From Verrucomicrobiaceae bacterium (lineage in GTDB: Bacteria; Verrucomicrobiota; Verrucomicrobiia; Verrucomicrobiales; Verrucomicrobiaceae): DNA of 64,000 nucleotides. Each line of letters starts with the position of its first letter. Within the stretch, counting starts at the first letter, position 1. The DNA is taken from the NCBI GenBank assembly GCA_027486585.1, contig JAIXOU010000091.1:1-64000 (forward strand). The letters run 5' to 3'. The position numbers and the translations under genes are program-made. The notes beneath the pieces were generated by a model. It ran no database searches. It was not told the origin of the DNA and saw only the letters and a list, made by a program, of their open reading frames with translations. Shown here in pieces: positions 36,198-45,171 of the stretch.

Positions 36198-37988
36198 GAC
36201 TTCCGTGGGCCGCAGATCGGGCGTAGCTACCCGGCCCCACCACCAGCTGGCCAGCAGAGCCGCTAGTAAGACAAGTAACCACAGACGCCAGCGTGGATCA
36301 GACTCCATAACCGTGTCTGCTTGCGCTGTTTTCAGGCTGGCTAAATCTTGAAATGACTTCGCCATTTTGAAATCCGCCTCACGGGTATCGGCAAAGTGGG
36401 CGCTGCCTCGCAGCAATAGCGTTCCCGCTTGCTCCACCTCAAAGAAACCTGGCTGCGACGGGGCCCGCAGTAGATGCGCCTGAGCCAGTGGCACTTCCAC
36501 GCGGCTCATTGGAGTCTGTGTGATGATGGTCAATGGCGCAGCCTTTTCACCTGCGTGATGAGCCACGATCAGACGCTGTCGAACATCAAAATTCTCCGCT
36601 TCGAACGCCACCTTTTCCTGCCGCCTTTGCTCCAGAAAGCGATGCAGCAAAACCGCCAACGCTGGAAGTTTTCGAGCATTACTACTAATCAGGTCAAAGT
36701 GACAAAAAAGCTGCTGTGCCCCCAACTCTGTCCGACGCAGACTAATCAAAGGGCGCTCTCCCTGCCAAAGCAGTACGCGATCCCGCTCATCACGCGGGAC
36801 CACCATGCCATCATGGACGAGCAGTGATTGCCAATTGAGCCCATCAATCAAAGAATGCGCCTCACCGACAATGGCTCCACGCAGCAAGGCCACGCGCTCG
36901 ACTTTACTGGGAGAGGAAAACACACAGGCATTTTCATCACCACCAAGTGCCGTGCTCGGCGGCCACACAATCACGCGCAGATCTGCCTCACTCGCTGCCA
37001 TCGTTTGGATATGCTCAAACTTTTCAAACAGCTCGCGCACCTCCTCTGCGCCATCCTTTTGACCATTTGGCAATTGCAGCCCTAGCACCTTCGGCTTAGG
37101 CAGCAAAACTGGCAATTGATCATCCAAAGTAAACGCATCGGGCGTCAGTTGCAGCATCAGCCCCTTTTCCGCTGCCCCTTCTAAAAAAGGACCCGATAAA
37201 GTGCGTGTCTCTCCCACCGCCAGAGTGAGCTTTGTCCAGCCTGAGAACTTATCTCCGCTACCTGCCCGCCATTCCCGATCCTGTGTCGTGCGACTGTGAT
37301 TGCAGAGCAGCGCACGCCAGATGGTCTGACCGTCTTTTTCCTCCACCGTCACGCCGGCCCAACCGACATTGGCCTTGTCGCTTCCCACCGATAACAAAGC
37401 AGCCTCAAACGGCAGCTTCGATTCCGATACATGATCACTGATGAAAAGCACGCTGCCCGTCTCCCCCACCAACCGCCGTGCCGAGCGCAGACTTGACGTG
37501 AAATCATGCACCCCAAGCAAGGGCTGCCAGGCCTTTAAACCAGCCTGCAACTCCAGCGCAGAGCTCCCATGATACAAGGTCGGCTCAGCAGGATCAGAAG
37601 AAAGCAGCGTCAACTCAGCCCGCTGTAAAGGTCCCGCCAAAGTCCCTAAAGCCAACTTCAAAGCCGATTCAGCTTCTGGGCGAAACGCCTGCATCGAAGC
37701 CGAGCTATCCATGACAATCGCCATGCGCTGCACGACTTCTTTTTTCATCCAGCGCGGACCCGCCAGCAGCCACGTCAAAAGCAGCACCATCAGGAGCTGT
37801 AACCAAAGCGGAATGGAAGGCCTGAGCCTCTCTATCCGATTCCCCGTCTCTGATTCTCGGCGCAATTGCTGGAGCAGGAAAAGTGTCGTGATCACCTCAC
37901 GCTGACTACGCCTTTGTAAAAAATGAATGGCCAACACCACAGGGATGCCAAGCAGGCACCAAATAGCAGTAGGTGAGAAAAAGGTCAT
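36183..37988 (-). CDS. BatA-type membrane protein with VWA-like domain
   Basis: A 601-residue protein. The N-terminal BatA segment has a helix (AIWCLLGIPVVLAIHFLQRRSQ) then IPLWLQLLMVLLLTWLLAGPRW, followed by a VWA-like domain whose metal-site motif reads AIVMDSSASMQAF (DxSxS) and TGSVLFISDH. The long middle part lacks a family I recognise. It ends with a membrane helix (WRLWLLVLLAALLASWWWG). Planctomycetes and Verrucomicrobia often carry such proteins near MoxR ATPase and DUF58 genes; neither is in this window. A second VWA-like membrane protein lies immediately upstream on the same strand. Confidence 0.85.
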   Translation of the reverse strand: MTFFSPTAIWCLLGIPVVLAIHFLQRRSQREVITTLFLLQQLRRESETGNRIERLRPSIPLWLQLLMVLLLTWLLAGPRWMKKEVVQRMAIVMDSSASMQAFRPEAESALKLALGTLAGPLQRAELTLLSSDPAEPTLYHGSSALELQAGLKAWQPLLGVHDFTSSLRSARRLVGETGSVLFISDHVSESKLPFEAALLSVGSDKANVGWAGVTVEEKDGQTIWRALLCNHSRTTQDREWRAGSGDKFSGWTKLTLAVGETRTLSGPFLEGAAEKGLMLQLTPDAFTLDDQLPVLLPKPKVLGLQLPNGQKDGAEEVRELFEKFEHIQTMAASEADLRVIVWPPSTALGGDENACVFSSPSKVERVALLRGAIVGEAHSLIDGLNWQSLLVHDGMVVPRDERDRVLLWQGERPLISLRRTELGAQQLFCHFDLISSNARKLPALAVLLHRFLEQRRQEKVAFEAENFDVRQRLIVAHHAGEKAAPLTIITQTPMSRVEVPLAQAHLLRAPSQPGFFEVEQAGTLLLRGSAHFADTREADFKMAKSFQDLASLKTAQADTVMESDPRWRLWLLVLLAALLASWWWGRVATPDLRPTEVSRPA

Positions 37989-38052
37989 GGCGCTGAATGA
38001 GGGATACAGAAGGCCAAATGTCGAACTCAGAAATCACTGATTGCTCATGGTT

Positions 38053-38868
38053 TCAGTATTTCAACTTTTCATGGTCACTCCGCTTTTGTTTGCGGTTTTT
38101 AAGCTTCGGGTAATCGACCCGCAGTGCCTTCATATCGCCTTTCCCTTCCCAGTATTGCCAGAACTTGTTGAAGCGCTCGTCGCTGACCTTCCGCACCTTG
38201 TCCTCCAAGCCTTTGGGGGGCGACTTCAGTCCACATCCAAAATAAAGCACCAGGGGACTGCCTCGCGCGACCTTATCCAGCTCTTTGGCCACAACGGGCA
38301 GATACTTGGTCATCGACCGAGAGACGTCCATGACTACAGCCATTTTGCGCGTGTCTTTCAGCTCGATTCCAAACATCATCAGCGGCTTGAACGTGATGCC
38401 AGACATCCCGCCCATGCCAGAGCCTGTGCTAAAACCACCACCCGATCCAGCTTTACCAAAACCGCCGCTGATGGATCCTCCCCCAATTAAGCTGGAGACA
38501 TCTGGCACGTCTAGCGCATCCAAAGGAGCATCCGGAAGCGATATCTCCGTATGGAGGCTCGTCGAAACCAGCTTCTTCATCGGGATCGACTTGCTGATCG
38601 ATTTACGTTTCTTTTCCTGAACTTTGTGGGCTAACTCCGTGCTGGCAACCGCCCCTGCTTGCGTGCCACCGCCAGGCAAAAAATCCACCTGCTTCTCTGG
38701 AAGCTGAGTCACAAACACAACAAAGCCAGCCACCATCAGCATACCTGCATGAATAAGCAGACTCAGCGTCAGCGACCTACCGCCGATGCTCCGCCAGACT
38801 CGCACAAAGCGGTTAGGCCTTTTAGAGACAGGGATTTCGTTGGTTGTCATAGAAGTAGCGCTAGGCAT
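38053..38868 (-). CDS. Membrane protein with short VWA-like C-terminal domain
   Basis: A 271-residue protein. A single N-terminal helix (SLTLSLLIHAGMLMVAGFVVFVT) is followed by a Gly-rich low-complexity stretch (GGGSISGGFGKAGSGGGFSTGSGMGGMSG) and a partial VWA domain with the metal-site motif MAVVMDVSRSM. Only about 95 residues follow this motif, less than a full VWA domain of about 180, so the fold is either truncated or unusual. It ends in a Lys/Arg-rich tail. It lies upstream of the BatA-like gene and is probably co-transcribed. The start could be 38868 or 38850. No confident function. Confidence 0.72.
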   Translation of the reverse strand: MPSATSMTTNEIPVSKRPNRFVRVWRSIGGRSLTLSLLIHAGMLMVAGFVVFVTQLPEKQVDFLPGGGTQAGAVASTELAHKVQEKKRKSISKSIPMKKLVSTSLHTEISLPDAPLDALDVPDVSSLIGGGSISGGFGKAGSGGGFSTGSGMGGMSGITFKPLMMFGIELKDTRKMAVVMDVSRSMTKYLPVVAKELDKVARGSPLVLYFGCGLKSPPKGLEDKVRKVSDERFNKFWQYWEGKGDMKALRVDYPKLKNRKQKRSDHEKLKY

Positions 38869-38986
38869 AACGCTGAAGTCTAAATTCGCCGATTTTTGTT
38901 TTTCACAGTCGATTGTGAACAAGATTTTGGCATCTACCGTTGATCGTTGCGGGATACTCGCCGACTCTCTTTGACTCTTCTAGTGA

Positions 38987-39888
38987 ATGGAAACGCCAGC
39001 ACTCAATCCAACTTCGACTTCAGGACAGGGCGCGAGACAGCCATCGCGACGGCCCTCGTCTCAGAAGGAGATCGCGCAGCTTGCTCTGCCCTTAACCGAC
39101 AGCGAGCGAAAGGAATCCAGGAAGCAGCTCGACAAGCTCCATCCCGGCAATCGTTTACGCCTGATGTTTGGGCAGCCCTTGTTGCCAAAAGGTCCCGAGA
39201 GTGGGGAGTCCCCCTAATTCGGCTCGATGGCCTGGGTCTCGGCAGAGATCCTGACGATCATTTAATCTCCGAGTACATGCAGCCCCTGAAAACAGGCGCT
39301 GAAGCCAGCCCTTTTGCCGATGGTGACTGGCAGGTGGTTTATAAGCTCTTTCCTCTTCATTCCAGCGGTGGCTTGGGAAAGACTTTTGAGATTGACCGAT
39401 ACCCTGACGATCAAGGCTTTGAAATGACCGTGCGCGACGCCGTGCTGATCGAGACCATGGAGAAACTCATCGTCCTGCACGACGCGGGTGCCCATCCTAC
39501 AGAACTCGTCGGCATTGATGACCAAGGTGACTATCTGGTGGTGAAGCAGCCCTTGGCCTATCCGTATAAAAATTTAGAGGAAGATCGTCTCATAGCCTTG
39601 GAACGCATCCGTGCCGTTCCCTGCCGTGCACGTTTTCGCCGTGTCGTGTGGATCCTCTGGGAGCATGATCAGGCCTGGGTTTTGAGCGATTTGCACCCTG
39701 GAAATATCATGCGAGACGCGCGCGACCAGCCGACGATCATTGATGCACTTCTTTCTCCCCTGCCCCCAGCTCTGATTCAAAGTGACCGCCTGCTGGCAGA
39801 GGACGTCGAAGACGCCAAAGCTCTGCGCGAAGGTCGCCCAAGACCTTCACGAGACGTTTTTGCTGAGATATCGGATGATGAGTTATAG
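38987..39888 (+). CDS. Kinase-fold-like protein with a probable frameshift
   Basis: Two overlapping frames make up this gene. From 38987 one frame encodes a natural-looking 76-residue start (METPALNPTSTS...DKLHPGNRLRLMFGQPLLPKG) that ends at a TAA at 39215-39217. The next frame then carries the rest, from PLIRLDGLG to the stop at 39888. Adding one C to the five-C run at 39210-39214 fuses them. The second part has kinase-like features: a Lys strand WQVVYKLF, the loop SDLHPGNIM (like the HxDxxxxN catalytic loop) and IIDALL at the metal-Asp position. It resembles small phage-type 'polyvalent' or APH-like kinases. If no frameshift exists, the second frame alone could start at TTG 38947, but that stretch has a shadow-like composition. 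Confidence 0.6.
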
Positions 39889-39937
39889 CAATTCCCTATT
39901 GGCACCGCGCCGCTTTCGTTCATACTCGCTCACCCAA

Positions 39938-40576
39938 ATGAAACTCCATCGCCTCCTATCCGCCCTCCTTATTCTTTCCATCCTGCCAGCCTCTGCAGCT
40001 GATGATGGCTTCACACCGCTCTTTGATGGCAAAACCATGACTGGCTGGAAAAATGCCTATGACTGGGGTAAGATCGAAGTCGTGAATGGTGAGGTGCATC
40101 TCACAGGTGAGAAGAAATTCTTCGTCGTGACTGAGAAGACCTACAGCGACTTCATCTTTGAGGGCGATATCTTACTCCCGGAAGGCCAAGCCAACAGCGG
40201 CTTCATGTTCCGCGCTCATGTTCAACCCAATAAAGTCTTTGGCTATCAAGCGGAAGTCGATGGCGACGCCAAGCGCAAGTGGTCCGGTGGTCTCTATGAC
40301 GAAGGCCGCCGCATGTGGTTCATCAGTCCGATCAAAGGCAATAAAGAGAGCGAAGACGCCTTCCGTGCCCGGGCTGGAGACGCCTTCAAGCGCAATGACT
40401 GGAACACCTACCGCATCACCTGCAAGGGCAACAAATTGAAGATCGAAGTCAATGGTGTGGTCACCACGGAAGTCGAAGACAGCACTGATGCCAGCGGCGT
40501 CATCGCCATCCAGCATCACGGCGAAAAAGGTGCCACTTATAAGTTCCGCAATCTAAGGATTAAAGAGCTGAAGTAA
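39938..40576 (+). CDS. Exported DUF1080 (3-keto-disaccharide hydrolase-like) protein
   Basis: A 212-residue protein. The signal peptide RLLSALLILSILPASAAD is followed by the DUF1080 opening GFTPLFDGKTMTGWKN, and the conserved EGDILLPEGQANSGFMFRA, GYQAEVDG, GGLYDEGRR, WNTYRITCKGNKLKIEVNG and GVIAIQHHG blocks, a concanavalin-like jelly roll. Some DUF1080 proteins hydrolyse 3-keto-disaccharides; activity here is inferred. It lies between the kinase-like gene and the HerA-like gene on the same strand. The ATG at 39938 is chosen as the start of the signal peptide. Confidence 0.92.
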   Translation: MKLHRLLSALLILSILPASAADDGFTPLFDGKTMTGWKNAYDWGKIEVVNGEVHLTGEKKFFVVTEKTYSDFIFEGDILLPEGQANSGFMFRAHVQPNKVFGYQAEVDGDAKRKWSGGLYDEGRRMWFISPIKGNKESEDAFRARAGDAFKRNDWNTYRITCKGNKLKIEVNGVVTTEVEDSTDASGVIAIQHHGEKGATYKFRNLRIKELK

Positions 40577-40613
40577 TCTCACTCTCTCAAACGCAACTCA
40601 CCCGTTCGCCCTT

Positions 40614-43073
40614 ATGACCATCACCCCAGACCAATACGAAAAGCTTGGTGCCTTTTACCTCGGACGCGGTTATGACCTGGAGAAAAAAGAACTCCAGGAA
40701 GACCTCATCATGTATGACTCAAAGGACTTGGTCACGCATGGGGTGGTGCTTGGTATGACGGGTTCCGGTAAGACGGGCCTTTGCCTCGCCTTGTTAGAAG
40801 AGGCGGCCATGGACGGTATTCCACTCATCGCCATCGATCCGAAGGGTGACATCGGCAATGCGCTGCTCACCTTCCCCAATCTAAGTCCTGAGGAGTTCAA
40901 ACCATGGGTCAATACAGACGATGCCCGCCGTAAAGCCATCAGTGTGGACGAATTCGCCACTCAGCAGTCAGACCTTTGGAAAAAGGGGCTCGGCGACTGG
41001 GGGCAAAGCGCTGATCGCATCAAAAAGCTGCGTGAAACAGTGGACATGGCCATCTACACACCAGGCAGCAATGCAGGTCTGCCGGTTTCCATACTTAGCT
41101 CGCTCGATTGCCCACCGTCTGAGGTGATGGACGATGCCGAGACTCTCGGAGATCGGATCGAAAGCACGGTTTCCTCCATGCTCGGCCTCATGGACATTGA
41201 GGCTGATCCAGTGCAGTCACCCGAGCACATCCTGCTCTCCAACATCATCTCTCACTGCTGGAAAAAGGGCCAAAACGTCTCGCTGGAAAATCTTGTTCGT
41301 CATATCCAACAGCCACCGATTCGGAAAGTCGGTGTCGTGGATATCGACACCTTCATGCCTGAGGCTAAGCGCACGGCTCTGGCGATGAAGATGAACAACC
41401 TCATCGCCTCCCCAGGTTTTGCCTCATGGCTTGAAGGTGAGCCGCTGAATATCCAACGCATGTATTACACCGCTGAGGGTAAGCCGCGCATCACCATCTT
41501 TAACATCGCCCATCTCAATGATAGCGAGCGCATGTTTTTCGTCTCTCTCCTGATGAACCAATTGTTAGGCTGGATGCGAACTCAACAAGGCACCACATCT
41601 CTCCGCGCCATGTTTTACATGGACGAAATCTACGGCTATCTACCACCGACAGCGATGCCGCCGTCGAAGAAGCCGATGATGATCCTGCTCAAGCAGGCCC
41701 GTGCCTTTGGTCTCGGCATCCTCCTCGCCACACAGAATCCTGTGGACCTTGATTACAAAGCGCTGGCTAACATCGGCACATGGTGGATCGGGCGTCTGCA
41801 AACCGAACGTGACAAAGCTCGTCTCCTAGACGGGCTCGAAGGCGCTGTCAGTGGCAGTGGCGGTAAGTTTGACCGCAGGGAAATGGAGGTCGCCATCTCG
41901 GGTCTCGGCAATCGTGTCTTCCTGATGAACAACGTGCATGAAGACGGCCCCGCCATCTTCCATGTCCGATGGATTATGAGCTACCTCAGTGGCCCGCTGG
42001 CCAAGGATCAAATCAAGCGTTTGATGGATCCGATCCGCCCAGCCAAAAAAGTCGCTGCTGCGGGTGAAGATGACGGTTTCCTACCACCTGGAGCCACTTC
42101 CGCACCCGCCGCAGATCGCAATACGATCAAGCCAAAGCTGCCGGAAGGCACCGCTGAGTACTTTCTGCCCAGTGATGTCAGCGCAGATTCTCTCTGCTAC
42201 GTTCCCGCCATTTTACGGAATGCCATCGTCAATTTTGATGACGCTAAACGCAAGATCACAGGTCGCAGCAGTGTCACCCTGGTGAATCCAATCGACATCA
42301 ACAATCAGCGTGTCACTTGGGATAAATTCGTCGAAATCCCACGTGATGTGGATCTCTCCAAGTGGAGCACTGATGCCACTGAAGGGGCCGAGTTCACCGA
42401 TCTGCCTGGCGCAGCGATGAAGTCCAGCACTTACACCAGCATCAAGAAGGACTACACCGACTGGGTCTATGCTAATCACACCCTGGACGTCAACTACAGC
42501 CCCGTGCTGGAAGCCTACTCAAATCCTGGAGAAAAGGTCGATGAATTCAAAGCTCGTATCGCTCAGACAGCCCGTGAACTGCGTGACAAAGCCATCGAAG
42601 AGCTGCGTGAAAAGACCACCAAGACCCTGAAGTCCATTGAAGACAAAGCCATCAAGGCTCAGGTGAAAGTGGACGCGCAAAAAGCTCAGGCAAACAGCGC
42701 CAAACTTTCCGCTGCAGTGAGCATCGGCACCAGCATCCTTGGAGCTTTCCTTGGCCGTAAAAGCGGAATTGGAGCCATTGGCTCTATGATGAAAGGCAGC
42801 ACCATAACCAGTGCCTCCCGCGTTATGCGTGAAGGTCAGGAAGCCGCCGCGGCTGAAGCAGAGCTCACTCGCTTCCAGCAAGACATGGCTGATCTGAATA
42901 AAACCCTGGAAGACGAGACTCAAAAGATTCGTGATCAGTTTGATCCGACAACTCTGGCTCTGGAAACTTTCAAGCTTACTCCCACCAAAAACAAGATTCA
43001 GCCCGACGCCATCGGCATCCTCTGGCTGCCGCATGAACGCGCAGGTGGAGAACTGAAGAAAGCATGGAGTTGA
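40614..43073 (+). CDS. HerA/VirB4-like ATPase
   Basis: An 819-residue P-loop protein. Walker A is GMTGSGKTG (47-55) and Walker B is MFYMDEIYGYLPP (333-345), both typical of the HerA/FtsK-like helicase superfamily; LLATQNPVDLDYKALANIGTWWIGRLQT follows. The C-terminal third holds a charged coiled-coil stretch (about 665-705), a Gly/Ala-rich hydrophobic segment with glycine-zipper spacing (SIGTSILGAFLGRKSGIGAIG) and a second coiled coil. Such proteins are often annotated only as ATP-binding proteins; DNA or protein pumping is possible. No NurA nuclease gene is nearby. The start has no strong ribosome-binding site. Downstream is rlmN. Confidence 0.85.
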   Translation: MTITPDQYEKLGAFYLGRGYDLEKKELQEDLIMYDSKDLVTHGVVLGMTGSGKTGLCLALLEEAAMDGIPLIAIDPKGDIGNALLTFPNLSPEEFKPWVNTDDARRKAISVDEFATQQSDLWKKGLGDWGQSADRIKKLRETVDMAIYTPGSNAGLPVSILSSLDCPPSEVMDDAETLGDRIESTVSSMLGLMDIEADPVQSPEHILLSNIISHCWKKGQNVSLENLVRHIQQPPIRKVGVVDIDTFMPEAKRTALAMKMNNLIASPGFASWLEGEPLNIQRMYYTAEGKPRITIFNIAHLNDSERMFFVSLLMNQLLGWMRTQQGTTSLRAMFYMDEIYGYLPPTAMPPSKKPMMILLKQARAFGLGILLATQNPVDLDYKALANIGTWWIGRLQTERDKARLLDGLEGAVSGSGGKFDRREMEVAISGLGNRVFLMNNVHEDGPAIFHVRWIMSYLSGPLAKDQIKRLMDPIRPAKKVAAAGEDDGFLPPGATSAPAADRNTIKPKLPEGTAEYFLPSDVSADSLCYVPAILRNAIVNFDDAKRKITGRSSVTLVNPIDINNQRVTWDKFVEIPRDVDLSKWSTDATEGAEFTDLPGAAMKSSTYTSIKKDYTDWVYANHTLDVNYSPVLEAYSNPGEKVDEFKARIAQTARELRDKAIEELREKTTKTLKSIEDKAIKAQVKVDAQKAQANSAKLSAAVSIGTSILGAFLGRKSGIGAIGSMMKGSTITSASRVMREGQEAAAAEAELTRFQQDMADLNKTLEDETQKIRDQFDPTTLALETFKLTPTKNKIQPDAIGILWLPHERAGGELKKAWS

Positions 43074-43087
43074 TGAGCCAAGGTTGA

Positions 43088-44188
43088 GTGAGGCGACTTC
43101 ACTCGCCATATTCAAGCCAAGTGCCCACCTCTCTCCATGACCTGACCTTTGATGAACTGCGCGAGCTGATCGTGCAGGATGGGTTGCGTCCGTCTCACTC
43201 GGCTACGCTGTGGAATGCGCTGCATTTCAAAGCGGATGAGGACCTCAATAAGCGCACCGATTTCCTGCCACCGCTGCGGAAGTGGCTGGAAGCAAAGATG
43301 AAGACCGACTTTCATACGGATGTGTTACCCATCGCCTCAGAGATCCTCAGTGCTGATGATCTGACACGGAAATATCTGCTCAAACTTCAGGATAGGCAGG
43401 AGATCGAGACTGTAGTGATGGGCTACACGGGTCGCCACACTGCTTGTATCAGCACGCAGGCAGGCTGTGCCATGGGCTGCGTTTTTTGTGCGACTGGACA
43501 GATGGGTTTTGTCCGGCATCTGCGGCCTGGAGAAATCGTGGCGCAGGTGCATCACGCCCGCCGTATTTTACGAGAGAAGGGCGAGAGGCTACGCAACCTC
43601 GTGCTCATGGGCATGGGCGAGCCTCTGCATAATTATGACAACGTCATGAAGGCGCTGGGGATCATCAGCGATACTCGCGGCGCCAATATCGGCCCAAGTA
43701 AAATCAGCATCAGCACCGTAGGCGTCGTGCCAGGAATCCTGCGCATGGCGGAAGAAGGCAGTCGCTACAATCTCGCCGTCAGTCTGCATGGCAGCACAGA
43801 GGCCGAGCGTGCCGCTCTGATCCCGGCCAATCAACGCTGGCCATTGAGCGATCTCATCGCTGCCTGCCGCACTTATTGCGAAAAGACAGATCGAAAGATC
43901 TTCTTCGCTTGGACTCTCATTGCAGGCGTCAATGATACCGCTGAACACGCCCAGAGAGTCGCCGCACTCCTTCAAGGCATCAAAGCGCATGTGAATCTGA
44001 TCCCGCTGAATGAGACCGCGGGGTATGACGGACGTGAAAGCATTGAAACCGCAGGGACAGTTTTCCATCGCATCATCCAGGACGCCGGCATTCCTTGCAC
44101 CGTCAGGCAAAGACGTGGAATCGACGTCGCGGCAGGCTGTGGACAGCTCAAAGCAGAGCGCAGAAAACGAGAGAAAGTCACTCTCTGA
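43088..44188 (+). CDS. rlmN: 23S rRNA (adenine-2503-C2)-methyltransferase, radical SAM
   Basis: A 366-residue radical SAM enzyme. Its CxxxCxxC cluster motif is GCAMGCVFCATGQMGF (C127, C131, C134). Other RlmN landmarks are YTGRHTACISTQAGC, LMGMGEPLHNYDNVMKAL, ISTVGVVPGI, LAVSLHGSTEAERAALIPAN, the methyl-carrying Cys near the C-terminus in GIDVAAGCGQL (about C351), and VNLIPLNE. It methylates A2503 of 23S rRNA and in many bacteria tRNA. The GTG at 43088 is chosen for AAGG just upstream; a GTG at 43121 is also possible. Confidence 0.95.
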   Translation: MRRLHSPYSSQVPTSLHDLTFDELRELIVQDGLRPSHSATLWNALHFKADEDLNKRTDFLPPLRKWLEAKMKTDFHTDVLPIASEILSADDLTRKYLLKLQDRQEIETVVMGYTGRHTACISTQAGCAMGCVFCATGQMGFVRHLRPGEIVAQVHHARRILREKGERLRNLVLMGMGEPLHNYDNVMKALGIISDTRGANIGPSKISISTVGVVPGILRMAEEGSRYNLAVSLHGSTEAERAALIPANQRWPLSDLIAACRTYCEKTDRKIFFAWTLIAGVNDTAEHAQRVAALLQGIKAHVNLIPLNETAGYDGRESIETAGTVFHRIIQDAGIPCTVRQRRGIDVAAGCGQLKAERRKREKVTL

Positions 44189-44235
44189 TTGTCTCCAGCC
44201 ATCAGCTTATCATAGTTAGCCAATCTTTACCTCTC

Positions 44236-45090
44236 ATGCTCGACACTGCTACTCTCCTTATTCATTGCCCTGACCGCCCTGGGTTGGTCCACGATGTCAC
44301 TGGTTTCATTTCCTCTCACAAAGGCAACATCATTGATCTTCAACAGCACATCGATCCAGATCAGGATACATTTTTTATGCGCTTGGAGTGGAGTCTGGAA
44401 AACTTCACGTTGGAGAAATCAGAAATTTTTGATCGCCTGCAACCCATGGCACGCCGTCATGAAATGCAAATGCGCCTTCATTTTGCGAGCGTGAAAAAGC
44501 GCATCGCTTTGTTTGTGACCAAAGAAAACCACTGCCTCTACGATTTGCTAGCTCGTCATGAGGCCGGAGATCTGCCGGTGGAGATTCCGCTGATCATCGC
44601 CAATCACGACACACTGCGTCCGGCCGCAGACCGCTTCGGCATCCCGTTTCATCATTTCCCAATTACCAAGGATAACAAGCTCGAGCAGGAGGCCGCACAG
44701 ATCGCCCTGCTGAAAAAGGAGCGGATCGACACCGTGGTGCTAGCCCGATACATGCAGATCATCAGTCCGGCCATGATCGCCGCTTTTCCCAATCAGATAC
44801 TGAACATCCATCACAGCTTCCTGCCAGCGTTTGTCGGTGCCAAGCCCTACCATCAAGCCCATGCTCGCGGCGTAAAGATCATTGGAGCTACCAGTCACTA
44901 CGTCACCGCCGACCTTGATGAGGGGCCCATTATTCATCAAGATGTCATGCGGGTAAGCCATGAAGACACCGTCCAAGACCTTGTGCGTCTCGGTCGCGAC
45001 CTGGAGAAAACCGTGCTGGCCAAAGCCCTCTGGTGGCATGCCCGTGATCAGGTGCTGGTTTTCAAAAACAAAACGGTCGTCTTTGAGTGA
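44236..45090 (+). CDS. purU: Formyltetrahydrofolate deformylase
   Basis: A 284-residue protein of normal PurU length. It hydrolyses 10-formyl-THF to THF and formate. An N-terminal ACT domain (ATLLIHCPDRPGLVHDVTGFIS...) precedes the formyltransferase fold: RIALFVTKENHCLYDLL, IPLIIANH, and the active-site block LNIHHSFLPAFVGAKPYHQAHARGVKIIGATSHYVT with DEGPIIHQDVMRVSH. The ATG at 44236 begins the ACT domain; the upstream in-frame stretch overlaps rlmN. Confidence 0.95.
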   Translation: MLDTATLLIHCPDRPGLVHDVTGFISSHKGNIIDLQQHIDPDQDTFFMRLEWSLENFTLEKSEIFDRLQPMARRHEMQMRLHFASVKKRIALFVTKENHCLYDLLARHEAGDLPVEIPLIIANHDTLRPAADRFGIPFHHFPITKDNKLEQEAAQIALLKKERIDTVVLARYMQIISPAMIAAFPNQILNIHHSFLPAFVGAKPYHQAHARGVKIIGATSHYVTADLDEGPIIHQDVMRVSHEDTVQDLVRLGRDLEKTVLAKALWWHARDQVLVFKNKTVVFE

Positions 45091-45102
45091 CCTATTTTCT
45101 GT

Positions 45103-45169
45103 GTTGGACCAATAAAAATGCTGCCAAACGGTTAGTGAACCGTCAGCATGAGCGTTTCATTGGTCCAAC
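45103..45169. promoter_or_regulatory. Nested inverted repeats upstream of the CehA/McbA-like gene
   Basis: GTTGGACCAAT (45103-45113) and ATTGGTCCAAC (45159-45169) are perfect 11-bp inverted copies. Inside them ATGCTG (45118-45123) pairs with CAGCAT (45144-45149), and ACGGTT (45128-45133) pairs with AACCGT (45138-45143) around AGTG. The whole nested structure ends three bases before the preferred start ATG 45172 and could be a purU terminator, an mRNA structure controlling translation, or an operator. No T run follows. Confidence 0.6.
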
Positions 45170-45171
45170 CC

